In this document: piece by piece, positions 25,591 to 33,176 of the stretch
Numbering within the stretch: the stretch's first letter is position 1
Layout of the letters: the number at the start of each line of letters is the position of its first letter
From: Syntrophaceae bacterium UBA6252
GTDB taxonomy: Bacteria; Desulfobacterota; Syntrophia; Syntrophales; UBA6807
Assembly: GCA_002441265.1 (NCBI GenBank)
Contig: DJVQ01000059.1
Span: 71,700 to 135,699, forward strand
Length of the DNA stretch: 64,000 nt
Direction of reading: 5' to 3'
Position numbers and translations under genes: made by a program
Notes under the pieces: generated by a model
Databases searched by the model: none
Told to the model about the DNA's origin: nothing
Seen by the model: only the letters and a program-made list of their open reading frames with translations

Positions 25591-26778
25591 ATGAATCGAG
25601 AAGCGCCCATGCCGGGCCGGGAAGGCGCGGCCCGCTGGATCCTGGTGGCCGCGGCGCGGCCGAACTTCATGAAAATCGCGCCCATCGTGAGGGCCGTCGA
25701 CGCCCACAACGAAAGAGGCGGCCGTCCCGTGAAGACCATCCTGGTCCACACAGGCCAGCACTACGACGCCAACATGTCCGACGCTTTCTTCCGGGACCTG
25801 GACCTGCCGGAGCCGGACATCCATCTCGGCGTCGGTTCGGGCACCCACGGGGAACAGACCGGCCGGGTGATGATCGCCTTCGAGAAGATCCTTCTCGAGG
25901 CCCCCCCCGATCTCGTCATCGTCGTCGGCGATGTCAACTCCACCATGGCCTGCGCCCTGGCGGCGGTGAAGCTCCACATCCCGGTGGCCCACGTCGAGGC
26001 CGGGTTCAGGAGCTTCGACCGGACCATGCCCGAGGAAATCAACCGCGTCGTCACGGACGCCGTGTCGGACTACCTGTTCACCCCCTCCGGGGACGCCGGC
26101 GAGAACCTTCTCAGGGAGGGCGTTCCCCGGGAGAAGATCCACACGGTGGGAGACATCATGGTGGACAGCCTCCTGGCGGGCCTGGAAACGGCGAAGGGAA
26201 GGCCCACCCTGGACCGTTTCGGCCTGACGGGCAGGCCTTACGCCCTTGTGACCCTCCACCGTCCGTCCAACGTGGACGACAGGGACGCCTTCGGCCGGAT
26301 TCTCCGTGGGCTTGCAACCGTCGCGGAAAGAATCCCCGTCCTTATCCCCATCCACCCCCGGACACGGAAACAGGCGGGCCTTTTCGGCCTGGAATCCCGT
26401 TTCGTCTTCCACGGGAAGGAGGAGCCCGTTCCCCCGGCCCCGGGGTCCCTCATTCACGCCTTCCCACCCGTGGGCTACCTCGATTTTCTGAACCTCATGG
26501 CTTCCGCCTCCGTCGTGCTCACCGATTCGGGGGGCGTCCAGCAGGAAACCACCGTCCTCGGGGTTCCCTGCATCACGCTGCGGGACACCACGGAACGCCC
26601 CGTCACCCTGACGGAGGGGACGAACGTCCTGGTCCACAACGACCCGGACCGGATGGTCGCCGAGGTGGAGCGGGCTCTCGGCGGCGGCCGCCGGCCGAAA
26701 CGCCCGGCCGTCTGGGACGGGCGCACGGCGGAACGGATCGTCCGGATCCTGACCGGATCGCCGGAACCGGGCCGGTAG
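25591..26778 (+). CDS. wecB: UDP-N-acetylglucosamine 2-epimerase (non-hydrolysing)
   Basis: Converts UDP-GlcNAc to UDP-ManNAc for surface polysaccharides. The 395-residue protein has the GT-B-like epimerase motifs ARPNFMKIAPIVRA, HTGQHYDANMSDAFF, HVEAGFRSFDRTMPEEINR, TLHRPSNVDD and TDSGGVQQETTVLGVP. ATG 25591 follows GGGGGGGACA. It stands alone after tRNA-His; no polysaccharide cluster is seen in the window. Confidence 0.94.
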   Translation: MNREAPMPGREGAARWILVAAARPNFMKIAPIVRAVDAHNERGGRPVKTILVHTGQHYDANMSDAFFRDLDLPEPDIHLGVGSGTHGEQTGRVMIAFEKILLEAPPDLVIVVGDVNSTMACALAAVKLHIPVAHVEAGFRSFDRTMPEEINRVVTDAVSDYLFTPSGDAGENLLREGVPREKIHTVGDIMVDSLLAGLETAKGRPTLDRFGLTGRPYALVTLHRPSNVDDRDAFGRILRGLATVAERIPVLIPIHPRTRKQAGLFGLESRFVFHGKEEPVPPAPGSLIHAFPPVGYLDFLNLMASASVVLTDSGGVQQETTVLGVPCITLRDTTERPVTLTEGTNVLVHNDPDRMVAEVERALGGGRRPKRPAVWDGRTAERIVRILTGSPEPGR

Positions 26779-26819
26779 CGGGGAAAGGGGAAGACCGGGC
26801 GGGCCGGAACCGAAAGGAC

Positions 26820-26847
26820 TGGACAGAAGGAAAACGCGCCTTATATT
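26820..26847 (+). promoter_or_regulatory. Sigma-70-type promoter of the Fe-S/cytochrome b pair
   Basis: TGGACA (26820-26825), a 16-base spacer and TATATT (26842-26847), each matching five of six consensus bases, about 60 bases upstream of the GTG start of the Fe-S protein. Confidence 0.55.
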
Positions 26848-26907
26848 AAGTTGAAAAAGGGTTTGTTCGGGACCCCTCTTCATCGACCGAAAAGGAAGGA
26901 GGCCCTT

Positions 26908-27894
26908 GTGTCCGAGTCCCCGAAAATCAGCAGGAGAGGATTTCTGAAGGTCGCCGGTGGCGCCGCCATCGCCGCGGGCGCGGGCATTCCCGGGACCGCC
27001 GGTGCGAAGGAGCCCGGGGGGGCCGCCACGCTCATCGACATCGGCCGGTGCGACGGGTGCCCGAATTACGAAATGCCCCTGTGCGTAACCGCCTGCAGGG
27101 AACGTTATCTTTCCCGGGTCCCCGAACCGGTGGACCCCATCCCGAAGCTCTTTCCCCGGGGAAAAGTGGAGGACTGGTCGAAGCGGAAAAACGTCTTCGA
27201 CCGCCTGACCCCATACAACCGGATCTACGTCCAGAAGGCGGCCGTTTCGGAGGACGGCAAGAACCGCGAATTCCACATCCCCCGGCGGTGCATGCACTGC
27301 GACCACCCCGCCTGTGCCACCCTCTGTCCCTTTTCGGCGAACAAGAAATATGAAAACGGCGCCGTGGTCATCGACCCCGATCTGTGCTTCGGCGGGGCCA
27401 AGTGCCGGGATCTGTGCCCCTGGGCCATCCCCCAGAGGCAGTCCGGCATCGGCCTGTATCTGCACATCCTTCCCACCCTCGCGGGCAACGGCGTTCTTTT
27501 CAAGTGCGACCTGTGCCACGAGCGGATCGAGAAGAACGAACTGCCCGTGTGCGTCGCCGCCTGTCCCCGGGAGGTCATGACCTTCGGCCCCCGGGAGGCC
27601 GTTTTCGCCGAGGCCGAAAAACGGGCCGCCGAAACGGGGGGATTCCTTTACGGGAAGACCGAGAACGGGGGAACGAGCACGCTGTACCTGTCCCCCGTTC
27701 CCTTCGAAAAACTGAACGGCGTCATCGAAAAAGGACCCGGGAAGCCCCACTTCGACCCGGTGAAGCCCCGGATGGCGGAAACGAACGCCCTGGCGAAAGC
27801 CGTGTTGCTGTCCCCCCTGGTGGGACTGGCCGCGGCCTGGTTCGGCACGGCCGTCGCCGCTTCCGGATCGGAAGACGGGAAGGGAGGGAAGTAG
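26908..27894 (+). CDS. Tat-exported four-cluster Fe-S subunit (FdhB/HybA-like)
   Basis: A 328-residue periplasm-facing electron-transfer subunit. The N-terminus carries the Tat motif SRRGFLK and a hydrophobic stretch. Four cysteine groups follow: CDGCPNYEMPLCVTAC, CMHCDHPACATLCP, CFGGAKCRDLCP and CDLCHERIEKNELPVCVAACP, the arrangement of formate dehydrogenase beta, HybA and DmsB-type subunits. A C-terminal hydrophobic helix (about 296-316) may anchor it, as in FdnH. GTG 26908 has an excellent AAGGAAGGAGG upstream. It is 3 bases from the cytochrome b gene, but no molybdopterin catalytic subunit is nearby. Confidence 0.88.
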   Translation: MSESPKISRRGFLKVAGGAAIAAGAGIPGTAGAKEPGGAATLIDIGRCDGCPNYEMPLCVTACRERYLSRVPEPVDPIPKLFPRGKVEDWSKRKNVFDRLTPYNRIYVQKAAVSEDGKNREFHIPRRCMHCDHPACATLCPFSANKKYENGAVVIDPDLCFGGAKCRDLCPWAIPQRQSGIGLYLHILPTLAGNGVLFKCDLCHERIEKNELPVCVAACPREVMTFGPREAVFAEAEKRAAETGGFLYGKTENGGTSTLYLSPVPFEKLNGVIEKGPGKPHFDPVKPRMAETNALAKAVLLSPLVGLAAAWFGTAVAASGSEDGKGGK

Positions 27895-27897
27895 GCC

Positions 27898-28659
27898 ATG
27901 GAAGAACGCGTGCTGGAAAGAAAAGGCCTCGTCGTGCGGCACAGCCTCCTGGAACGGATCGAGCACTGGGCCGTCGCCCTGTCGGGACTCGTCCTCGTCG
28001 CCACCGGTTTTTTCGAACTTCCCGTCGCCAGGCGGTACTTCATCACCGAAATCCCCGGGCTCGGCTGGTCGGGAGACTACATCACCTCCCTCGGCATTCA
28101 CTACGCCGCCTCGGCGGTCTTCATCGCCGCCTGCCTTTTTCACCTCGTCCATCACGGGCTTCTGCGCCATGACGGGATGGTCCCCCGGAGGGGGGACCTC
28201 CGGGCGTCGGTCGAGGTGATCCGCACCTTTTTCGGCAAGGGCGAGGAGCCGCCCTTCGACAAGTACCTCCCGGAACAGCGTCTCGCCTGGGCCGGGATGG
28301 CGGTCATTATCGCCCTCCTCATCCTTTCGGGGCTCGTGAAGACCTGGAAGAACCTCGTCGATCCCCAGATGTCGCCGGCCCTCGTTCTCACCGCCACGTG
28401 GGTCCACAACGGGGCGTTCCTCCTTTTCATCCTGGCCTTTGCCGCCCACATCGGGGCGCTCGTCCTCAAGCCCAACCGGCCCATGGTCCGGAGCATCTTC
28501 ACGGGCACCGTCCGGCTGGACTACGCCCGGAAAAGACACCCCCTGTGGATGTCCCGGCTGGAGGGCGAAAGCCTTGGCCCGGAAAAAGGAACGAAGGGAG
28601 GCGCCGGGGACACCGCGGGCGGCCACGGGCGTACCGGGCAGGGCGCTTCCGGTCCTTGA
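27898..28659 (+). CDS. Formate-dehydrogenase-type cytochrome b (gamma subunit)
   Basis: A 253-residue integral membrane protein with four helices (about 22-42, 62-86, 122-144 and 163-185) and candidate haem histidines in LLERIEHWAVALSG, GIHYAASAVFIAACLFHLVHHGLL and HNGAFLLFILAFAAHIGAL. This matches FdnI/FdhC-type di-haem cytochromes that pass electrons to or from quinone. The C-terminal tail after residue 215 is Gly-rich and probably disordered. It pairs with the Fe-S subunit just upstream. Confidence 0.88.
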   Translation: MEERVLERKGLVVRHSLLERIEHWAVALSGLVLVATGFFELPVARRYFITEIPGLGWSGDYITSLGIHYAASAVFIAACLFHLVHHGLLRHDGMVPRRGDLRASVEVIRTFFGKGEEPPFDKYLPEQRLAWAGMAVIIALLILSGLVKTWKNLVDPQMSPALVLTATWVHNGAFLLFILAFAAHIGALVLKPNRPMVRSIFTGTVRLDYARKRHPLWMSRLEGESLGPEKGTKGGAGDTAGGHGRTGQGASGP

Positions 28660-28685
28660 CTTCTTCGGGAAAGAACGTTTACTAT
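28656..28685 (+). promoter_or_regulatory. Promoter of the haloperoxidase-like gene
   Basis: TTGACT (28656-28661) overlaps the cytochrome b stop codon; after 18 bases comes TACTAT (28680-28685). This would start transcription about 80 bases upstream of the ATG at 28774 and uncouple that gene from the cytochrome. Confidence 0.45.
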
Positions 28686-28773
28686 CTTCGTATGCATTCT
28701 TGCCGGCAACAGGGACGGGCCGCGGTCCGGCACTTTCAACCAGACGGAAAAGCGCAACCGTAGGGTCGATTTC

Positions 28774-30138
28774 ATGCAAACCCATCGCCGAAAGCCTGTC
28801 ATCGCGTCCTTTGTCGTCGTCTGGCTCATGGTCTGCCTGGGGTGCAGCGGGGGGTCGGATTCGTCGGCCGGTTCCCAGCCCTGGCATGACCCGGCAAGGC
28901 TCGATTCCGCCCTTGTGGTCGACTGGTGCGCCCTGGCCCTGAAGATGACCAGGGAGACCGCAGGGTACACCCCGCCCGTGGCGGCCCGGGCCTTCGGCTA
29001 CCTGGGCGTCGCCCTGTACGAGGCGGTCCGTCCCGGGATGACGGGATACCGGAGCCTCCAGGGCCAGATCAGCGGACTCGCCCCCGACAGCCTTCCCGTC
29101 CCCGCCCCCTTTCGGGACCATCACTGGGGAATCGTGGCCAACGAGACCCTGGCCAGGATTCTCTTCCTCCTCTATCCCGGGGCTTCGGACGAAAACCTGG
29201 AGGCCCTGGAAACGCTCCGGGAGCGATACCGGAACGCCTTTTCCCCGGGGGTGGACGGGGACGTGATCGACCGCTCCCTGTCCTTCGGGACCGCCATGGC
29301 CGACGCCGTTTACGCCTACGCCGTAACGGACGGCCAGGAGTTCGCCCACCTGGACAACTTCCCGGCGGACTACGTCCCCCCGGAGGGGGATGGCCTGTGG
29401 GTTCCGACACCGCCTTCCTACCAGCGGGCCATGCAGCCTTACTGGGGGCAGGTCCGACCGTTCCTCGAAATCAACCGGACCCACGGAACCCCCCCGCCGC
29501 CCATGCCGTTCTCCGCGGACGAGGGTTCCGCTTTCTACGCCCAGGCGATGGAAGTGTACCAGGTTTCCGTGAACCTCACGGAGGAACAGACCGTCATCGC
29601 CCTGTTCTGGAGTGACGATCCCGGAACGACGTCGACCCCGCCGGGACATTCCCTGTCCATCCTGATCCAGGTGCTGGAAGAGGAGGACGCGAGCCTCGGC
29701 CTGGCCGCAGAGGCCTGCGCGAAGATCGGCATGGCCCTCCATGACGCCTTCGTCTGCTGCTGGAGGACGAAATTCACCTACAACCTGGTCCGGCCCATCA
29801 CCTACATCCGCGAGCGGATCGACCCGGCGTTCACTCCCGTCGTGACGACGCCGCCCTTCCCGGAATACACCTCGGGACACTCGGTCCAGTCGGGGGCCGC
29901 CGCGGAGATCCTCACCGATCTTTTCGGGGACGGCTACGCCTTCGACGACCGGACCCATGCCGGCCGGACCGACATCGACGGGACGCCCCGTCACTTCGAT
30001 TCATTCTATGCCTTCGCCGACGAGGCCGCCATCTCCCGGCTGTACGGGGGCATCCATTACCGGGAGGCCATCGAGGTCGGCCTGGATCAGGGGATTCAGA
30101 TCGGGCAAAACGTCCTGGGACTGACCTTCCGGGAATGA
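28774..30138 (+). CDS. Exported vanadium-haloperoxidase/PAP2-like protein
   Basis: A 454-residue exported protein: a signal sequence ends in VCLGC, which may be a non-standard lipobox (Cys24). The alpha-helical body ends in the three PAP2/vanadate-binding motifs: KFTYNLVRP (Lys333, Arg340), TSGH (Ser367, Gly368, His369) and SRLYGGIH (Arg422, His428). The last motif lacks the phosphatase aspartate (Ala432 in that place), as in vanadium haloperoxidases rather than PAP2 phosphatases. Substrate is unknown; it stands between the cytochrome b gene and trmN6. Confidence 0.85.
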   Translation: MQTHRRKPVIASFVVVWLMVCLGCSGGSDSSAGSQPWHDPARLDSALVVDWCALALKMTRETAGYTPPVAARAFGYLGVALYEAVRPGMTGYRSLQGQISGLAPDSLPVPAPFRDHHWGIVANETLARILFLLYPGASDENLEALETLRERYRNAFSPGVDGDVIDRSLSFGTAMADAVYAYAVTDGQEFAHLDNFPADYVPPEGDGLWVPTPPSYQRAMQPYWGQVRPFLEINRTHGTPPPPMPFSADEGSAFYAQAMEVYQVSVNLTEEQTVIALFWSDDPGTTSTPPGHSLSILIQVLEEEDASLGLAAEACAKIGMALHDAFVCCWRTKFTYNLVRPITYIRERIDPAFTPVVTTPPFPEYTSGHSVQSGAAAEILTDLFGDGYAFDDRTHAGRTDIDGTPRHFDSFYAFADEAAISRLYGGIHYREAIEVGLDQGIQIGQNVLGLTFRE

Positions 30139-30167
30139 GCGGATCATGAAGGGGGTTCCGGCAGCGG

Positions 30168-30929
30168 ATGGGTATCGGACCCGGTGAAACGATAGACCCC
30201 CTGTGCGGCGGAAGGCTCAGGATTCTCCAGAAGGCGCAGGGATACAGGTTTTCCGTGGATTCCCTGCTCCTCGCCTGGTTCACACGGGTCCGCGACCGCG
30301 GCCGCGTCCTCGATCTGGGTTCGGGGAGCGGCATCCTTTCCGCCGTCCTGGCTTTCCGGTTTCCGACCGTGGAAGTCACGGGAATCGAAATCCAGGAGGA
30401 ACTGGCCCGGATGGCGCGGCGGACGGCGGCCCTGAACGGCCTCGACGACCGGGTCCGGATCCTCTGCGGCGACGCGTCGGAGATCCGGAACCTGGTTCCC
30501 CCCGAAAGTTTCGACGTCGCGGTCTTCAATCCGCCCTACCGGAAGCTCCGGTCGGGGAGGATGAACGACAACGCCGAAAGGGCGGTCGCCCGCCACGAAC
30601 TGCGAGGCTCCCTGGGGACGTTTCTCCGGGCCGCCCGGTACGCCCTGCGCGGCGGCGGGGAGGCCTTTCTCGTCTATCCCGCCGTCCGGGGCGTCGAGCT
30701 GTTCTGGAGGATGCGGCGGGAGACGCTGGAGCCGAAAACGGTCCGGTTCGTCCATTCCAGGAGGGATTCGGCGGGCGAGTTCGTTCTCGTCCGGGCGGTC
30801 CGGGGCGGCGGGGAGGAGCTGAAGGTCCTTCCCCCTCTTTTCCTCTACGGGGACGGGGACGGCTATTCGGCCGAAGCGATGGAGATTTTCCGGGAAATCA
30901 GCGAGCCTCCCGGTCCTTCCGGGACATGA
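30168..30929 (+). CDS. tRNA1(Val) (adenine37-N6)-methyltransferase-like protein
   Basis: A class I SAM-dependent methyltransferase of the TrmN6/YfiC type, 253 residues. It has the N-terminal QKAQGYRFSVDSLLLAWF signature, the SAM motif VLDLGSGSGILSAVLAFR, the acidic residue in GIEIQEELA and the N6-adenine catalytic motif FNPPY. The 3' end overlaps the convergent dciA-like gene by 32 bases. The exact tRNA target in this organism is inferred from the family. Confidence 0.88.
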   Translation: MGIGPGETIDPLCGGRLRILQKAQGYRFSVDSLLLAWFTRVRDRGRVLDLGSGSGILSAVLAFRFPTVEVTGIEIQEELARMARRTAALNGLDDRVRILCGDASEIRNLVPPESFDVAVFNPPYRKLRSGRMNDNAERAVARHELRGSLGTFLRAARYALRGGGEAFLVYPAVRGVELFWRMRRETLEPKTVRFVHSRRDSAGEFVLVRAVRGGGEELKVLPPLFLYGDGDGYSAEAMEIFREISEPPGPSGT

Positions 30930-31404
30930 GGGACGTGGTCATGACCTTCCTGAGGACCTCCCGGAGATCCTCGTCCCGCAGCGGGGACACCTGATCATCG
31001 ATCCATGCCTGCTCCCTGTCCGAAAGAGGGGGCGCCGGCCGCGGCGGAGGTCCCTTCTTTTCCACGGTGCCGATGGAGAAACGGAGGCTCTCCATTTCGC
31101 GCCCGGGGCCAAGAAGGCCGTTCAGCTTTTCCAGGATATCGCCCTTGAGGAACTGGAGCTGGTGCATCCAGACCGAACTCGACACCTTTACAAAGAGGGT
31201 CCGTTCCTTTACCATGTACGGACGGGCCTTGCCGGCGATCCGGGAACCGACGGCCCGCTCCCAGCTTTCGAGGAGAAAGCGGTCCAGGAACTGCAGCCGG
31301 AGCTTTTTCCTGTTGAACCATTTTCTTAAGACCTCCCCGACGGAGAGCAGGGGATCGCGGGGATTGCCTTTTCGTTTCACGGGAGAGGGTTTCCTCCGGG
31401 TCAT
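30898..31404 (-). CDS. DUF721/DciA-like protein
   Basis: A 168-residue protein with the DUF721 core: LQFLDRFLLESWERAVGSRIAGKARPYMVKE, then LFVKVSSSVWMHQLQFLKGDILEKLN. The domain has a KH-like fold, and DciA members load the replicative helicase in bacteria lacking DnaC. ATG 31404 was chosen because GGAGGAGCG precedes it by 4 bases; an upstream ATG at 31470 is less likely. It diverges from the moaE-like gene across 64 bases. Confidence 0.83.
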   Translation of the reverse strand: MTRRKPSPVKRKGNPRDPLLSVGEVLRKWFNRKKLRLQFLDRFLLESWERAVGSRIAGKARPYMVKERTLFVKVSSSVWMHQLQFLKGDILEKLNGLLGPGREMESLRFSIGTVEKKGPPPRPAPPLSDREQAWIDDQVSPLRDEDLREVLRKVMTTSLMSRKDREAR

Positions 31405-31468
31405 TCGACGCTCCTCCGGCACGATTGCGGGTCTTTCGACAGGGAAAGCGGGAAAGGATGAGAGAGGC

Positions 31469-31843
31469 ATGATTGCAGAAATGATTCAAAAGATCAAGAG
31501 GCATCCCCGGTATCACGAGGCCGGGATGATCCTGTGCCACAACGGCGTGGTGCGGAAGACCTCCCGGGACGGCGGTCCCGTGGGGGAACTCGTGGTCCGG
31601 TGCGACCACGGGAGGCTCCGGGAAATCGTGGAAAAGCTCAAGGAGCGGCCGGGGATCGTCGAGGTCCTCGCCCACGTGAACGAGGGGATTCTCCGGCCGG
31701 GCGACGACATCATGTTCGTCGTCGTGGCCGGCGACATCCGGGAAAACGTGTTTTCCTGCCTCATGGACGGAGTCAACGAAATCAAGAGAACGGTGACGGA
31801 CAAGGAGGAGCGGCGGGTGCCCGGCGGGACGGGAGGGGCATGA
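31469..31843 (+). CDS. MoaE-like protein with altered active site
   Basis: A 124-residue protein aligning by pattern to the large (catalytic) subunit of molybdopterin synthase: GMILCHNGVVR, GELVVRCDHGRLREIVEKL, VEVLAHVNEGILRPGDDIMFVVVAG and FSCLMDGVNEIKR. Classical MoaE residues are changed: HRxG is HVNEG, the HR pair is DIRE, and the VPIWKKE motif is TVTDKEE. It is shorter than MoaE (about 150) and no moaD is adjacent, so molybdopterin synthase activity is doubtful. Its stop overlaps the glycerate kinase start. Confidence 0.72.
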   Translation: MIAEMIQKIKRHPRYHEAGMILCHNGVVRKTSRDGGPVGELVVRCDHGRLREIVEKLKERPGIVEVLAHVNEGILRPGDDIMFVVVAGDIRENVFSCLMDGVNEIKRTVTDKEERRVPGGTGGA

Positions 31844-33174
31844 TGGCAAGGAGAGATCCCAGGGCGGACGCGATGGCCATATTCCGGGCGGGACTCCGGG
31901 CTGCGGACCCCCGGGCGGCGGTTCTGAGGGCCGTCCGGACCTCCGGGGACGGAACCCTGTCCGTTGCCGGCGTCTCTTATGATCTCGGCCGTTTCCGTCG
32001 CATCCTGATCGTCGGAGGGGGCAAGGCGGGGGCGCCCATGGCGAAGGCCCTGGAGGACCTCTTCGGATCGCGGATCACGAAAGGCGTCGTCGTCACCAAG
32101 TACGGCCACGAACTGCCGCTGGACCGGGTGATCCTCCGCGAGGCGGCCCACCCCGTTCCCGACGAGGCGGGACGGACCGGGGCCGAGGAGATCCGGTCCC
32201 TTCTCCGGGAAGCCGGGGAGGAGGACCTGGTGTTCTGCCTGCTCTCCGGCGGCGGGTCCGCCCTTCTTCCCCTGCCCGCACCGGGTGTATCCCTGGAGGA
32301 CAAGCAGGGAACCACCCGCGAACTGCTCGCCTGCGGCGCCTCGATCCACGAGATCAACGCCATCCGGAAGCACCTGTCGGGAATCAAGGGCGGCAGGCTG
32401 GCCGGGGCGGCCTTTCCGGCGACCCTGATATCACTCATCCTGTCCGACGTCATCGGCGACGACCTGGACACCATCGCCTCGGGCCCCACCGTCCCGGACC
32501 GTTCCACCTTCGCGGAATGCGTCGAGATTCTGGAAAAGTACGGGATTTCGGGGAAGATTCCCCCCCGGGCCCTGGAACGTCTCCGGCGGGGCGTACGCGG
32601 GGAGGTTCCGGAAACCCCCAAGGAGGACGACCCGGTGTTCAGGAGAACGCAGGCCGTCATCGTGGGAAGCGCCGGCCTTTCCCTCGCCACGGCGAGGGAG
32701 GAGGCCCTTCGAATGGGATACGGGACCCTCATCCTGTCCTCCGTCATGGAGGGGGAAACGAGGGACGTGGCGCGGGTTCACGGGGCCATCGGGAAGGAGG
32801 TGGTCCGGACGGGAAATCCCGTGCCGAGACCGGCATGCCTCCTTTCAGGCGGGGAAACGACGGTGACCCTTCACGGGAACGGCCTGGGAGGGAGAAACAC
32901 CGAATTCGTCCTCGCGGCGGCCATGGAAATCGCCGGGCTTCCCGGCATCGTCGTGTTCAGCGCCGGGACGGACGGCACGGACGGCCCCACCGATGCGGCG
33001 GGGGCCGTCGCCGACGGGACCACCCTGGACCGGGCCCGGGAACGGGGGCTTTCCCCGTCCGAATTCCTGAGGAACAACGACTCCTACCATTTCTTCGAGG
33101 CCCTGGGAGACCTCGTCGTCACGGGACCGACCCTGACGAACGTGATGGACCTTCGGATCGTTCTCGTGCCGTGA
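31840..33174 (+). CDS. Glycerate 2-kinase (MOFRL family)
   Basis: Phosphorylates D-glycerate to 2-phosphoglycerate. The 444-residue protein has an N-terminal glycerate kinase domain with RILIVGGGKAGAPMAKALE, VFCLLSGGGSALLPLP and KHLSGIKGGRLA, and the C-terminal MOFRL domain with GGETTVTLHGNGLGGRNTEFVLAAAM and FSAGTDGTDGPTDAAGA. The ATG overlaps the moaE-like stop codon (ATGATGA). It converges on a GpgS-like glycosyltransferase gene with only two bases between the stop codons. Confidence 0.93.
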   Translation: MMARRDPRADAMAIFRAGLRAADPRAAVLRAVRTSGDGTLSVAGVSYDLGRFRRILIVGGGKAGAPMAKALEDLFGSRITKGVVVTKYGHELPLDRVILREAAHPVPDEAGRTGAEEIRSLLREAGEEDLVFCLLSGGGSALLPLPAPGVSLEDKQGTTRELLACGASIHEINAIRKHLSGIKGGRLAGAAFPATLISLILSDVIGDDLDTIASGPTVPDRSTFAECVEILEKYGISGKIPPRALERLRRGVRGEVPETPKEDDPVFRRTQAVIVGSAGLSLATAREEALRMGYGTLILSSVMEGETRDVARVHGAIGKEVVRTGNPVPRPACLLSGGETTVTLHGNGLGGRNTEFVLAAAMEIAGLPGIVVFSAGTDGTDGPTDAAGAVADGTTLDRARERGLSPSEFLRNNDSYHFFEALGDLVVTGPTLTNVMDLRIVLVP

Positions 33175-33176
33175 CC

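Noticed and set aside
25555..29994. A minus-strand open frame of nearly 1480 codons
   Set aside because: It is antisense to wecB, the Fe-S/cytochrome pair and the haloperoxidase-like gene, with no recognisable domain; a GC-bias artefact.
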